The position numbers and the translations under genes are program-made. 64,000 nt of DNA from Methylobacterium sp. AMS5 (GTDB lineage Bacteria > Pseudomonadota > Alphaproteobacteria > Rhizobiales > Beijerinckiaceae): the NCBI RefSeq assembly GCF_001542815.1, contig NZ_CP006992.1:5151501-5215500 (forward strand). Reading direction: 5' to 3'. Shown here piece by piece: positions 30,602-40,164 of this stretch. The notes under the pieces were generated by a model. That model was not told where the DNA came from. It did not search any database and saw nothing but the letters and a program-made list of their open reading frames with translations. Positions within the stretch are counted from its first letter, which is position 1. Each line of letters starts with the position of its first letter.

Positions 30602-32263
30602 TCAAGGCGTCGGTCTCTTCTCCGGCATGGTCGCGCCCGACGCGCCTCCGCCCTTCGCGCTCCCGTCGGAGCGGGTTTCCAGCGCTCGGGCGAACAGGTC
30701 GGCGGCGTCGTCGTGGAAGGCGTTGCGCGAATCCGGCCGCGTGTAGAACATGTGGCCGCCGGGATAAACCGAGAGCTTGAGGCGGTCGGGCGAGCCGTAG
30801 ACCGGCATCTGGTCCAGCAGCATCTTCGAGGTGAAGTAGGGCGTCACGAGGTCTGTGAAGCCGTGGGCGACGAGCACCCGCATCCGCCCGTCGAGCGCCA
30901 GCGCGTCCTTCAGGGCCCCCATGGCTTCCGGCGCCGAGCGGCCCGAGCCCCAGCTCCAGCCACGGTTGACCGCGCCGTTGAGCAACTCGTAGCGCATGTT
31001 CTCGACGCGCCAGTTCAAGCGGCCCTGATAGAGCTGCACCATGGCGGTGGTGAGCGGCGCCTGCAGCGCGTCGAGCACCGGATCCTCGAAGTTCGATTGC
31101 GGCGCGGTCGGGTCCGGGTCCCAGCCGGTCACGCCGGTGTCGTAGGCCGAGGCGACGCGGCCGGCGTCCCGCCCGATCTCGCGCTGGTAGCTGTGGGCGG
31201 TGAGCCGCCCGGCCTGACGCCGTGCGGTCTCCGGATCGAGGCCGGTCAGCGCCGAAACCTTCTCGGCGAGCCGCGCCACCGCCTCCCGGTCGGACGGGCC
31301 TTTCAGGAGATCGGTGAGATAGGCACCGGACGCGTAGGTCTCGGCCTCCTTCATGAGTTCGCGGCTGGGCGTCGTGCCCGCGCGCTCCAGCGCCGCGGCG
31401 GCAAACGACGGGAGTTTGGTCACGAAGCCCCACGGCGTCGTGCGGGGCGGCTGCAGCCACGCGAAGTCGAGCACGGGGGAGAGCAGCACGAGGCCCGAGA
31501 GGCCGACGCCGACATCCTGCTGCAGCTTCTGCGCAATCAGCGGTCCGCGGAAACCGCCATAGCTCTCGCCGACGAAGAATTTCGGCGAAGCGAGACGGTC
31601 GTTCTGGCGCAGATAGCGGGCGATGGAAGCGGCCAGCACCGAGGCATCCGCATCGACGCTCCAGTACTTCTTGCCGTCGCCGTCCGCCGCGCGGCTGTAG
31701 CCGGTGCCGACGGGATCGATGAAGACGAGATCGGTGAAGTCGAGCCAGGTCGCCGGGTTCGGCTGAAGCGCGATCGTCTGCGACGGGCTGATCGAGGGGC
31801 CGTCGGTCGGCAGCCGCCAGGGGCCGATCGCACCGATGTTGAGATAGGCCGAGGCCGCGCCCGGCCCGCCATTGACGCCGAAGGTGATCGGCCGGGAGGC
31901 GGTCTCCTCCGGCTTGCCCGCCTTGGTGTATGCGATGAAAGCGATCTCGGACTGAAGCTTGCCCTCCTCGTCCACGAGAGCGAGGCTGCCGGCGGTGGCG
32001 GTGAAGGCGAGCGCACGGCCGTTCGGACCGTCGATGCTGTGCTCGGTGGTCGCGTCCGGCGGCAGGCGGCGGCCTTCGGGCGCCTTGCGCGACGGTGCCT
32101 GCCCCGGTGCCTTCCCCTGTGCTTGGCCGGGGCCCTCGCCCTGCGCCGGGCCGTGCTGGGCGAGCACCGGCACCGGCCCCAATCCCACGGCGAGGGAGAG
32201 GAAGCCGGCAAGGCAGAGCCGGGCCGTTCCGGCACGGGGGGAGAGGGAGAAGGCTTGCGTCAT
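30602..32263 (-). CDS. exported S10-family serine carboxypeptidase-like protein
   Basis: 553 residues from ATG 32263. Signal peptide about 1-36 (LCLAGFLSLAVGLGPVPVLAQ), then a Gln/Gly/Pro/Lys-rich linker (to about 70). The alpha/beta-hydrolase domain has VNGGPGAASAYLNIGAIGPW (oxyanion hole), FVGESYGGFRGP (nucleophile Ser), VAHGFTDLVTPYF (catalytic Asp region) and YPGGHMFYTRPDS (catalytic His). This matches peptidase S10, found in some bacteria as secreted peptidases. Followed immediately by a small lipoprotein gene. Confidence 0.93.
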   Translation of the reverse strand: MTQAFSLSPRAGTARLCLAGFLSLAVGLGPVPVLAQHGPAQGEGPGQAQGKAPGQAPSRKAPEGRRLPPDATTEHSIDGPNGRALAFTATAGSLALVDEEGKLQSEIAFIAYTKAGKPEETASRPITFGVNGGPGAASAYLNIGAIGPWRLPTDGPSISPSQTIALQPNPATWLDFTDLVFIDPVGTGYSRAADGDGKKYWSVDADASVLAASIARYLRQNDRLASPKFFVGESYGGFRGPLIAQKLQQDVGVGLSGLVLLSPVLDFAWLQPPRTTPWGFVTKLPSFAAAALERAGTTPSRELMKEAETYASGAYLTDLLKGPSDREAVARLAEKVSALTGLDPETARRQAGRLTAHSYQREIGRDAGRVASAYDTGVTGWDPDPTAPQSNFEDPVLDALQAPLTTAMVQLYQGRLNWRVENMRYELLNGAVNRGWSWGSGRSAPEAMGALKDALALDGRMRVLVAHGFTDLVTPYFTSKMLLDQMPVYGSPDRLKLSVYPGGHMFYTRPDSRNAFHDDAADLFARALETRSDGSAKGGGASGATMPEKRPTP

Positions 32264-32322
32264 CGGTCTCTCGCGATCCTCGGCCGGTTGGTCGCGCCCC
32301 GCCGTCGGACGGGGCGCGGGTC

Positions 32323-32775
32323 TCATGCCTTCTTGGTCCAGCGCCCGCCCTCGTCCTGCTGCCAGTAGGCGATGGCGTGGCCAGCGGCCTTGGCGCCGCG
32401 CCATTGCTCGCGGGCGTGGAGCAGCGCGTCGGTGTCGGTGCCGTCGAACAGGATGCAGATCCGCTGGTAGCTCTCCGCATCCTCCGGCAATTCCGCGCCC
32501 TCCACGAGGAAGCGGATCGAGGCACCGTTGGGGTTGGTCTCGCGCAGGGTCAGCACCACGGGCTGGCTCGCCGCGTCCTGATCACGGTCCGTGCCGTGGG
32601 GCAGGAAGCTCTCGTCGGTATAGGTCCAGAGGCCGTCGTCGAGCGCCTGAAGCCGCTCCTCGCTCACCGCCTGGATGGCCGCCTGCCAGCCGCGCTCCAG
32701 CGACTTCTCGACGAGGCTGGGCAGCACCTTTTCGAGGGGCTGGCGCTGGAGGTGGTAGAACAGGATCTCGGTCAC
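32323..32775 (-). CDS. holC: DNA polymerase III chi subunit
   Basis: 150 residues from GTG 32775 (VTEILFYHLQRQPLEKVLP), the usual family beginning. HolC links the clamp loader to single-strand binding protein. The alpha/beta core is visible: KSLERGWQAAIQAVSEERLQALDDGLWTYTDESFLPHG, then VLT and ESYQRICILFDGTD. Length normal. Sits between the S10 peptidase gene (59 bases downstream) and a divergent small secreted protein. Confidence 0.93.
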   Translation of the reverse strand: MTEILFYHLQRQPLEKVLPSLVEKSLERGWQAAIQAVSEERLQALDDGLWTYTDESFLPHGTDRDQDAASQPVVLTLRETNPNGASIRFLVEGAELPEDAESYQRICILFDGTDTDALLHAREQWRGAKAAGHAIAYWQQDEGGRWTKKA

Positions 32776-32936
32776 GGCATCGCACCATATAGGGTCCGGC
32801 GCTCCTAAGGCAGTGCGGACGTGGCGTCGCGGCCGCCGGCCCCACGGATGGCGCGACGGCTGAGGAAATTCGCGCTGAACCATGCCGTCGGCGGCGGGTT
32901 CGCTGTCCACACACGATATCAGGGAAGGAAAGAGCC

Positions 32937-33230
32937 ATGCCGACCAAGATGATCGCGCTCGCTGCCGCGATGACCCTCGCCGTCTCCGGGGCGGCCTTCG
33001 CCCAGTCGAGCACCGGCAAGGGCGGCACCGGCGGCACCACGGACAGCGCCAGCCCGGTGCGGAACAACTCCGGCAACAGCATGCGGCCGACGAATGGCAG
33101 CGCCGCAGGTGCCACCACCGGCTCGACCGGCACCATGGCCCCCGGCGCCGCGACCGGCAACGCGCCGGGCGGCACCATGGGCGGTGGCGCGGGCAGCGCC
33201 GGCGGCGGCAACAGCGCCGCGGGTCGCTAA
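32937..33230 (+). CDS. small secreted Gly/Asn/Thr-rich protein
   Basis: 97 residues from ATG 32937, with AGGAAAG upstream. Signal peptide about MPTKMIALAAAMTLAVSGAA..FAQ. The mature part is low-complexity, rich in Gly, Thr, Ser, Asn and Ala, without cysteines or known motifs. It ends at a clear Rho-independent terminator, supporting that it is a real expressed gene. Function unknown. Confidence 0.7.
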   Translation: MPTKMIALAAAMTLAVSGAAFAQSSTGKGGTGGTTDSASPVRNNSGNSMRPTNGSAAGATTGSTGTMAPGAATGNAPGGTMGGGAGSAGGGNSAAGR

Positions 33231-33260
33231 CGAGAGTTGCCGCTCACGAAAGCGCAAGCG

Positions 33261-33289
33261 AGGGGCCGGAGCCGATCCGGCCCCTTTTT
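33261..33289 (+). terminator. Rho-independent terminator
   Basis: A perfect 10-bp stem AGGGGCCGGA / TCCGGCCCCT with a 5-base loop (GCCGA), followed by TTTT. It lies about 30 bases after the stop of the small secreted protein gene and acts on the plus strand. Confidence 0.92.
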
Positions 33290-33300
33290 CTGGCCCGGCG

Positions 33301-34464
33301 TCAGCCCGGTTCGATCAGGTGCGGCACGAACAGCGCGCCGTCGCCGGTGATCGGGCCGTCGGATTCGCGGATGCAGAGACCGGCCGGCGCATCCCCGACG
33401 ATCCAGGCGCCGAGGAGCGGGCGGCGGCCCTCGAAGCACGGCAGCTCGGCCAGACCCTGGCGGATGAAGCCGTCCGCACCGTAAGGCCCGTCCGCCCCGG
33501 CGATGCGGGCCCCATCGGAAAAGATTTCGACATTGGCGCCCTCCCGCGAGAGCAGCGGCTTGCGCACATAGGCGCCGCCCAGGCTCGCACAGGCGGGATC
33601 GGCCTCGAAGAAGGCCGGCAGCAGGTTCGGGTGGCCGGGCTCGCGGGCCCAGAGATGGGCGAGCAGACCCTTGTTGGAGAGCACCATCTTCCACGGCGGC
33701 TCGAGGAACCGCGTCGGCGAGGCCGCGACCGCCAAGCCGAACGCGTCCCGGAACGCCCATTCCCAGGGGTAGAGCTTGAACAGGGCCGCGAAGGGTCGCT
33801 CGTCCGGTCCGCAGAAGGCGCCGTCCGCGCGCAGGCCGATCTGCGCGAGGTCGAGCAAGATCGTCGTGCAGCCGGCCTGGACCGCGCAATCCTGAAGGTA
33901 GCAGGCGGTGCCCAGGTCCTCCGGGCCGCTCGTGTCGGCGGCGAAGGCGATGAGGCCGGGCGGCGCGATCTCGGACAGGCGGGCGATCAGCCGCTCGTGC
34001 AGAGCGTTGAACTGGTCGCTGCCCGCGGGCAGGCGCCCTTCCGTCAGCCCTTGTTCGAGCCAGAGCCACTGGAACACGGCGGTTTCGTAGAGGGCGGTCG
34101 GCGTGTCGGCGTTGTATTCGAGGAGCTTGGCCGGCCCGGTCCCACCGTAGGAGAAGTCGAGGCGGCCGTAGAGACTCGGATCGCCCCGGCGCCAACTCGC
34201 CCGCACCGTGTCCCAGACCGGTTCGGGGATGGCGAGCGAGGCGAGGATGCGCTCGTCCGCCACCGCCTCGGCCGCGAAGTCGAGGCAGAGCGCGTGCAGT
34301 TCGGCGCTCGGTCCTTCGATGTCGTCTTCGATCTCGGCCAGCGTGAAGGCGTAGGCGTGGGTCTCGTCCCAGTAGGGTTCGCCGTCGATGGTGTGGAAGA
34401 AAAAGCCCGCGTCCCCCGCGATCTCCCGCCAGCCGGGCCGCTCTCCGCAGGCGATGCGGCGCAT
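33301..34464 (-). CDS. glutathionylspermidine-synthase-like ATP-grasp protein (YgiC/YjfC type)
   Basis: 387 residues from ATG 34464, the last base of which overlaps the DUF1190 stop (TGATG). Features: GFFFHTIDGEPYWDETHAYAFT, the substrate-pocket segment YGRLDFSYGGTGPAKLLEYNADTPTALYE, and the ATP-grasp half with PLLSREGANVEIFSDG, IRQGLAELP and GAWIVGDAPAGLCIRESDGPITGD. Matches the C-terminal synthetase domain of glutathionylspermidine synthase, without its amidase half. Family members join a peptide carboxylate to an amine; the substrate of YgiC/YjfC-like proteins is unknown. Together with DUF1190 and DUF350 it forms the same trio as E. coli yjfL-yjfM-yjfC. Confidence 0.9.
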   Translation of the reverse strand: MRRIACGERPGWREIAGDAGFFFHTIDGEPYWDETHAYAFTLAEIEDDIEGPSAELHALCLDFAAEAVADERILASLAIPEPVWDTVRASWRRGDPSLYGRLDFSYGGTGPAKLLEYNADTPTALYETAVFQWLWLEQGLTEGRLPAGSDQFNALHERLIARLSEIAPPGLIAFAADTSGPEDLGTACYLQDCAVQAGCTTILLDLAQIGLRADGAFCGPDERPFAALFKLYPWEWAFRDAFGLAVAASPTRFLEPPWKMVLSNKGLLAHLWAREPGHPNLLPAFFEADPACASLGGAYVRKPLLSREGANVEIFSDGARIAGADGPYGADGFIRQGLAELPCFEGRRPLLGAWIVGDAPAGLCIRESDGPITGDGALFVPHLIEPG

Positions 34465-35096
34465 CAGGTCCCGCCGAAGGAGGAGACGCTGCGCCCGCTG
34501 CTGCCGAAGCCGCCGAACTTCGTCGCCTGCGTAGCGGCGGGCTTGAGCGTCGCCGAGGAGGCATGGCCTCCGCTTCCGGTGAAGACCTTGCCGCCTGAGC
34601 CGGTGCAGTAACTTCCATGATGACCGCCGTGACCCTCGCGGTGCTCGTAGACCGGTTCGGGTGTCACCCAATCCGACGCCCGGCGACCGAGGAGGAAGCC
34701 CGCCATACGGGGGACGAAGTGCGGCGGCGCATCCGGGTCCGGCAGGCAGTGCGACGAGCCGTGGTGCTCCTCGCACTCTGCCGGAGAGCCGTAATGTGGC
34801 GCGGTCGAGGGATAGGCCGCGCGGGCGGTGGCATAGTCGCTGCGGCACTCGTCGGCCGGGCGGATGCCGTCGGCGGCGCAGGCGGTCACGTCCGCGTAGA
34901 CCAGGACGTCCTTCGACGGCACGGTCCGCTCGAGAGAGCCAAGGCCGAGTGCGGCGAGGCCGGCGCTCGCGACCAGAACCGTCGAGACGGTCTGCGAGCG
35001 TTTGCTTGCGCCCCTGTCGCGCGGTGTGACGGCGGGAGCAGGGTCGGTCGGCCTGCGGCGGCCGAATTCGGCCCGGTTCTCGCGGTCGTCCGCCAC
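34464..35096 (-). CDS. DUF1190 (YgiB/YjfM-like) protein
   Basis: 210 residues from a GTG at 35096, four bases after the DUF350 stop. One hydrophobic segment near residues 35-53 (STVLVASAGLAALGLGSLE), then a Cys/His-rich outer region: VTACAADGIRPADECRSDY, SPAECEEHHGSSHCLPDP, YTGSGG..., and a C-terminal Gly/Ser-rich tail. Cysteine placement and the SPAECEE-H..SSHC segment fit DUF1190. A membrane-anchored protein, co-encoded with a DUF350 protein and an ATP-grasp enzyme. Function unknown. Confidence 0.87.
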   Translation of the reverse strand: MADDRENRAEFGRRRPTDPAPAVTPRDRGASKRSQTVSTVLVASAGLAALGLGSLERTVPSKDVLVYADVTACAADGIRPADECRSDYATARAAYPSTAPHYGSPAECEEHHGSSHCLPDPDAPPHFVPRMAGFLLGRRASDWVTPEPVYEHREGHGGHHGSYCTGSGGKVFTGSGGHASSATLKPAATQATKFGGFGSSGRSVSSFGGT

Positions 35097-35100
35097 GGGG

Positions 35101-35508
35101 TCAGTAGCTCATGCAGGCGGCGTTCACGAGGCCGCCCGCCAGGGACGCGGCCCCGAGCAGGACAGCGGGCGCGGTCTCGCCCTCGTCGATCCGCCGCGAC
35201 AGGTTCGGCAGCAGCGGCCGCATCAGCCAGTAGATCGCGACCTGCACCACGAGGGCGACGAGCCCCCAGACGATGCAGTCGAGGAGCGAGCCGGCGTAAC
35301 GCACCGCCGCCGAGAGCGGGATCGAGTAGCCGAGCAGGCTGCCTCCGAGGGCCAGGGACGCCGCGAGGTTGCCCTCGCGCACCAGGGCGATCTCCCGGTG
35401 CGCCGTCGCGGTGAGGTAGGTCACGAGGTAGAGGGCGGTGAGGCCGAGGGAGACGAAGAAGTAAGCAATAAAGGCCGGAAGACCAGCGATAGATGTATTC
35501 AATCTCAA
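35101..35508 (-). CDS. DUF350 (YjfL-like) membrane protein
   Basis: 135 residues from a TTG start overlapping the stop of the upstream gene (TTGA); no ATG exists near the N-terminus. Four hydrophobic segments: about 10-32 (PAFIAYFFVSLGLTALYLVT), 50-70 (AASLALGGSLLGYSIPLSAA), 76-98 and 112-132. NLAASLALGGSLLGYSIPL and CIVWGLVALVVQ are typical of DUF350, a small four-helix membrane family. First of the trio DUF350-DUF1190-ATP-grasp. Confidence 0.85.
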   Translation of the reverse strand: MRLNTSIAGLPAFIAYFFVSLGLTALYLVTYLTATAHREIALVREGNLAASLALGGSLLGYSIPLSAAVRYAGSLLDCIVWGLVALVVQVAIYWLMRPLLPNLSRRIDEGETAPAVLLGAASLAGGLVNAACMSY

Positions 35509-36032
35509 TCCTCGGTGACATTCCAGGTTTTATTCATATATGTAATCTGTATCGAAAGATTAAATATCTTTCCTTTGTCGTGAAGGCTTTTGCGATGATT
35601 TGCTGTGGCTGAGACAGCTTTCGAGGCTGCCTCTTTCAATCTATCCTCACGCATGACATTTTTGTCTACGAGATTGAGTGGCTCTCGCTCATCGCTTTGT
35701 GGGCGCCCATTTATGCGTCTCATCGTATAAATGAAAGTAGAGAATATTGCATTGGCGACAACCCCCGTTACTACGCCCGCAAAATACGGGTCCGCAATAA
35801 TTTCGAGGGAGCCATTTCTGAATTCGCGCGCAACGAGAAAGCCATCTCTTTTCTTCGCATTGTTTCCGCTTACGCGCGCTGTAACCTCGCGAGATGTGGC
35901 GCGAAATATAGCATCAATATCTTTCAATACCTGGGCGCAATCGCCAAATGACAGAGAGTTCTCAGAAGAAAGGCGGATTTTTATTTCGCCGGCGACCGAC
36001 TCGAACCTCTTATCAGATGCATAAGCAACCAC
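35505..36032 (-). CDS. unknown protein from an AT-rich patch
   Basis: 175 residues from a GTG at 36032. Composition is clearly more AT-rich than all neighbours, with many AAA, ATT and TTT codons that are rare elsewhere in the window. N-terminal half is alpha/beta-like (SVAGEIKIRLSSENSLSFGDC, IDAIFRATSREVTARVSG). A Gly/Val/Ala hydrophobic helix follows at about residues 88-106 (GVVTGVVANAIFSTFIYTM), then a charged Lys/Arg-rich C-terminus. Its stop overlaps the start of the DUF350 gene (TTGA). I do not recognise the family. Codon use suggests horizontal acquisition. Confidence 0.7.
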   Translation of the reverse strand: MVAYASDKRFESVAGEIKIRLSSENSLSFGDCAQVLKDIDAIFRATSREVTARVSGNNAKKRDGFLVAREFRNGSLEIIADPYFAGVVTGVVANAIFSTFIYTMRRINGRPQSDEREPLNLVDKNVMREDRLKEAASKAVSATANHRKSLHDKGKIFNLSIQITYMNKTWNVTED

Positions 36033-36200
36033 AGGAACGCCCCCAGACCTGCTTTATGACACTATGGTTACAGTGGCCGCATAGCAAGTCAATAAGGTTG
36101 TAACCTTTGAACCTTGAGAGTCTTCGAGGATATGAATTTAAACCTATAAATCGCGTTGACGTCACCGACGGCTGGGTAACAATAGGAGGTAAAGCTCAGA
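36033..36200. other. AT-rich intergenic region with inverted repeats
   Basis: 168 bases, AT-rich like the gene at 35505-36032, between it and pyrG (both on the minus strand). It contains the palindrome AAGGTT-GT-AACCTT (36094-36107) and a GGTTAC ... GTAACC pair (36066-36071, 36100-36105), which could form a hairpin or bind a regulator. It must carry the promoter of the AT-rich gene and its downstream operon. Confidence 0.5.
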
Positions 36201-37925
<1,725 letters not shown>

Positions 37926-38019
37926 TCATGCCGTTGAGGAATTCGTTTCTCACGTCCCTGCGGCCGATGCGCCGGCCGCAAGGCTCTTATCCGCAGATGA
38001 TGCGGCTCGACCGCAGCGC

Positions 38020-38487
38020 TCAGCGCGATTGCGGCGCGTCCGGCGTCGCCGGTGCGGCCGGGGGCGTGTCGGGAGCGGGGGCCGGGGTCGCCGGCTTGGC
38101 CGGTGCGTCGGTCGGGACCGAGGCCGGCTGGCCGCCCTGGCTCGGGCTGCCGCTGCGCAGCGTGTCGAGCAGGTTGTCCGCGTTCACCGGCTTGTCGGTC
38201 TGCTGCGTCTGGCCCTGCGGCGTCCCGGCCTCGTCGAGGATCGAGCGGGGCGCGGCGCTTCGGTGGGCCAAGATCGCCAGCGCGATGCTGGTGGTGAAGA
38301 ACAGGGCGGCGAGGATCGCGGTCGCGCGGGTGAGCGCATTCGCCTGGCCGCGGCCGGTCATGAAGCCGGAGACGCCGCCCCCGCCGCCGCCGCCAAGCCC
38401 GAGCCCACCCTCCGAGCGCTGCAGCAGCACCACGGCGATCAGCGCCAGCACGATGATGAGATGGACGACGATGAGGACGGTCTGCAT
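38020..38487 (-). CDS. secG: preprotein translocase subunit SecG
   Basis: 155 residues from ATG 38487 (MQTVLIVVHLIIVLALIAVVLLQ). Two membrane segments (3-23 and about 54-74) with the Gly-rich cytoplasmic loop GGLGLGGGGGGGVSGFMTGRG between them, the SecG signature. C-terminal extension about 75 residues long, Pro/Ala/Gln-rich and probably disordered, as common in Hyphomicrobiales. Part of the inner-membrane SecYEG channel. Confidence 0.95.
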   Translation of the reverse strand: MQTVLIVVHLIIVLALIAVVLLQRSEGGLGLGGGGGGGVSGFMTGRGQANALTRATAILAALFFTTSIALAILAHRSAAPRSILDEAGTPQGQTQQTDKPVNADNLLDTLRSGSPSQGGQPASVPTDAPAKPATPAPAPDTPPAAPATPDAPQSR

Positions 38488-38774
38488 AGCGATTCCGGTG
38501 CCCGCTCGCGCGGACGCTGTCGGTGTGCCGGACATGGGTCGCGCGCAAAAGCAGCGCGCCCGCGTATCCGCTGCACGAAGTGGGGGCTCCTACACCGTTT
38601 GCCCACCCGCGCCAACCGGCCTTCACGCAAGCGGGCGGGACAAACGCCTCGCGCGCCCGATACGAAGGACGAGCCGAGGCATCGGGAACCGCCACGCGCA
38701 CCTATAGAGACGGCGCGCGGGAAAAACGCCGCAGGAGCATGGTCATAGGGCTACGGCCCGTGCGAGGAGTCGGA

Positions 38775-39056
38775 ATGAGCGATTTTCAGCACGAAGCCGG
38801 GCGGTTTGCCGCCTTCATCGACCGCGCCGACCGCGAGGAGATGGAGGCCGTCCAGGGCGACCTCTTGCGGATCGCCCTGGAGCGGCCCGACCCGGTGGGG
38901 CGGGCGCAGGCAATGGATGCGCTGCAGGCCGCGCTCTCCGACCGGATCCGGCCGGACGCGATGAGCCCGTTGCAGCAGGCCTTCTACGTCGCGGTGCTCT
39001 CGATGATCGAGCGCACCAAAGAGGCGGTGGCGAAGGCACCGGCCCGGGCGGACTGA
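38775..39056 (+). CDS. small helical hypothetical protein
   Basis: 93 residues from ATG 38775, with GAGGAGTCGGA just upstream, chosen over earlier starts in the frame. Sequence (MSDFQHEAGRFAAFIDRAD...) is wholly soluble and probably helical, with no cysteine and no known motif. Its stop lies two bases before the start of the isochorismatase-family gene, so the two form an operon. Function unknown. Confidence 0.7.
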   Translation: MSDFQHEAGRFAAFIDRADREEMEAVQGDLLRIALERPDPVGRAQAMDALQAALSDRIRPDAMSPLQQAFYVAVLSMIERTKEAVAKAPARAD

Positions 39057-39058
39057 GC

Positions 39059-39550
39059 ATGGACCCGGCGCGCTCCGTGCGGCGGGACCGGCAGGCCCTC
39101 CTCGTCGTCGATGTCCAGGCGAGCTTTCGCGTGGCCGACACGATCGTCGCGGACATCACCGCGCTGAGCCGGACGCTGCACACGGTCGCGACCGTCGAGC
39201 GGCACGACGAGGCGGTTACACCGTTCAGGGCGCAGCTCGGCTGGGCGCCGCCGACGGATGAGGAGTCGCTCGTCCCGGCCGACCGGGTTTTCGTCAAGCA
39301 CGGCTACCTGCCGCCGCCCGCGCTGATCGACCATTTGAGGGCGCTCGACATCGAGCGCGTCCTCGTCTGCGGCGTGCAGACGGAGACTTGCTGCCTTGCC
39401 GCCGGCTTCATGCTGTTCGATGCCGGGCTGCGACCGACCCTGCTGCCATGGCTCAGCGTCGGGTCGTCCCTCGACCGTTCGGCCTCGCTCGGGACCGAAC
39501 TCTGGCGGCATCATTTCGGCAGCGTTCTGAGCGGTCCCGACGCGCTTTAG
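39059..39550 (+). CDS. isochorismatase-family cysteine hydrolase
   Basis: 163 residues. Alpha/beta fold with LLVVDVQASFR (catalytic Asp), FVKHGY (Lys) and VLVCGVQTETCCLAAGFMLFDAGL, where the second Cys after VQTE is the nucleophile. Similar to small hydrolases such as nicotinamidase-like or YcaC-like proteins. Substrate unknown. Follows a small helical gene. A dispersed repeat starts on its stop codon. Confidence 0.9.
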   Translation: MDPARSVRRDRQALLVVDVQASFRVADTIVADITALSRTLHTVATVERHDEAVTPFRAQLGWAPPTDEESLVPADRVFVKHGYLPPPALIDHLRALDIERVLVCGVQTETCCLAAGFMLFDAGLRPTLLPWLSVGSSLDRSASLGTELWRHHFGSVLSGPDAL

Positions 39551-39630
39551 AGTGCCTCACACAACTCGTGGTCTCTGACCATTATCGCTCTGCGATGACA
39601 GCGCGGCGGGCGTTTTGTGAGAGACATTGA
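39549..39630 (+). repeat. dispersed ~82-bp repeat, copy A
   Basis: This stretch aligns end to end with the reverse complement of 54979-55061: AGAGTGCCTC at the start, TCTCTGACC in the middle and TTTTGTGAGAGACA at the end are shared. The two ends are also imperfect inverted repeats of each other. It lies in a gap between convergent genes, as copy B does. Confidence 0.82.
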
Positions 39631-39651
39631 GCGGGCCGGCAGGTCGGCGGC

Positions 39652-40164
39652 TCAGCGTATCTCGGTGCAGCGCGCCGTTGCGAGGGCGGCCCATGCCGGT
39701 TCGAAATCCGGCTCGGTGCCATCGTCCCGCTGCACCGAGGCTTCGAGACGGACGACACCGCCCGCACGCTCGGCCTCCGCGACGAGTGTCGTCTCCTCGC
39801 CCCCCGATCCCCCGGTCTCGCGTGTCACCCGGTAGCGGACGATCGTCGCACCGAGCGGCCGGCGCTCCGTCAAGACGGCCGCGTCTCGTCCGTGTCCGGG
39901 CGTCAGCCTGATCTCGACCACGCTGCGCCGGCCCTCCTGCCCGATCGGCTGCAGGGTGATGTCGCCGCCGCGTAGCTGGGCCGAAAAACCCTTGGGGATC
40001 TCGACGGTCAGCCGACATCCGCCCGGCGCCGTGATCGCTGCGCCCTGCGCTGCCGTGACCGCCAGGGGAACGGGGATGGTTCCGATCGCCCAAAGAAGCC
40101 GCCGGGCGCCGAGCAGCCCCGGTCGCAGGAGACTGACGGCGTGGCAATGCCGCGAAGGGCTCAC
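39652..40164 (-). CDS. exported hypothetical protein coupled to tpiA
   Basis: 170 residues from a GTG overlapping the tpiA stop (GTGA). A hydrophobic stretch ([21 protein letters not shown], about 23-42) may be a signal peptide or anchor. The mature part is a small beta-rich domain with [29 protein letters not shown] and [23 protein letters not shown]. Two cysteines (GCRLTV, TARCTEI). Family unknown. Translational coupling to tpiA does not by itself imply a shared role. Confidence 0.65.
   Translation of the reverse strand: MSPSRHCHAVSLLRPGLLGARRLLWAIGTIPVPLAVTAAQGAAITAPGGCRLTVEIPKGFSAQLRGGDITLQPIGQEGRRSVVEIRLTPGHGRDAAVLTERRPLGATIVRYRVTRETGGSGGEETTLVAEAERAGGVVRLEASVQRDDGTEPDFEPAWAALATARCTEIR

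Noticed and set aside
27118..30780. Very long plus-strand open frame (about 1220 codons) across threonine aldolase, DUF4142 and GCS2 genes
   Set aside because: It overlaps well-supported genes, three of them on the opposite strand; its sequence is Arg/Gly/Ala/Pro-rich without motifs. Typical open-frame shadow of high-GC codon use.
30264..32525. Minus-strand frame of about 753 codons over the S10 peptidase gene
   Set aside because: A shifted frame over the same DNA as a clear S10 peptidase with catalytic motifs; low-complexity Arg-rich output.
35505..36032. Treating the AT-rich gene as a phage-defence effector
   Set aside because: It has a hydrophobic helix and is probably foreign, but no catalytic motif and no partner defence genes are present.
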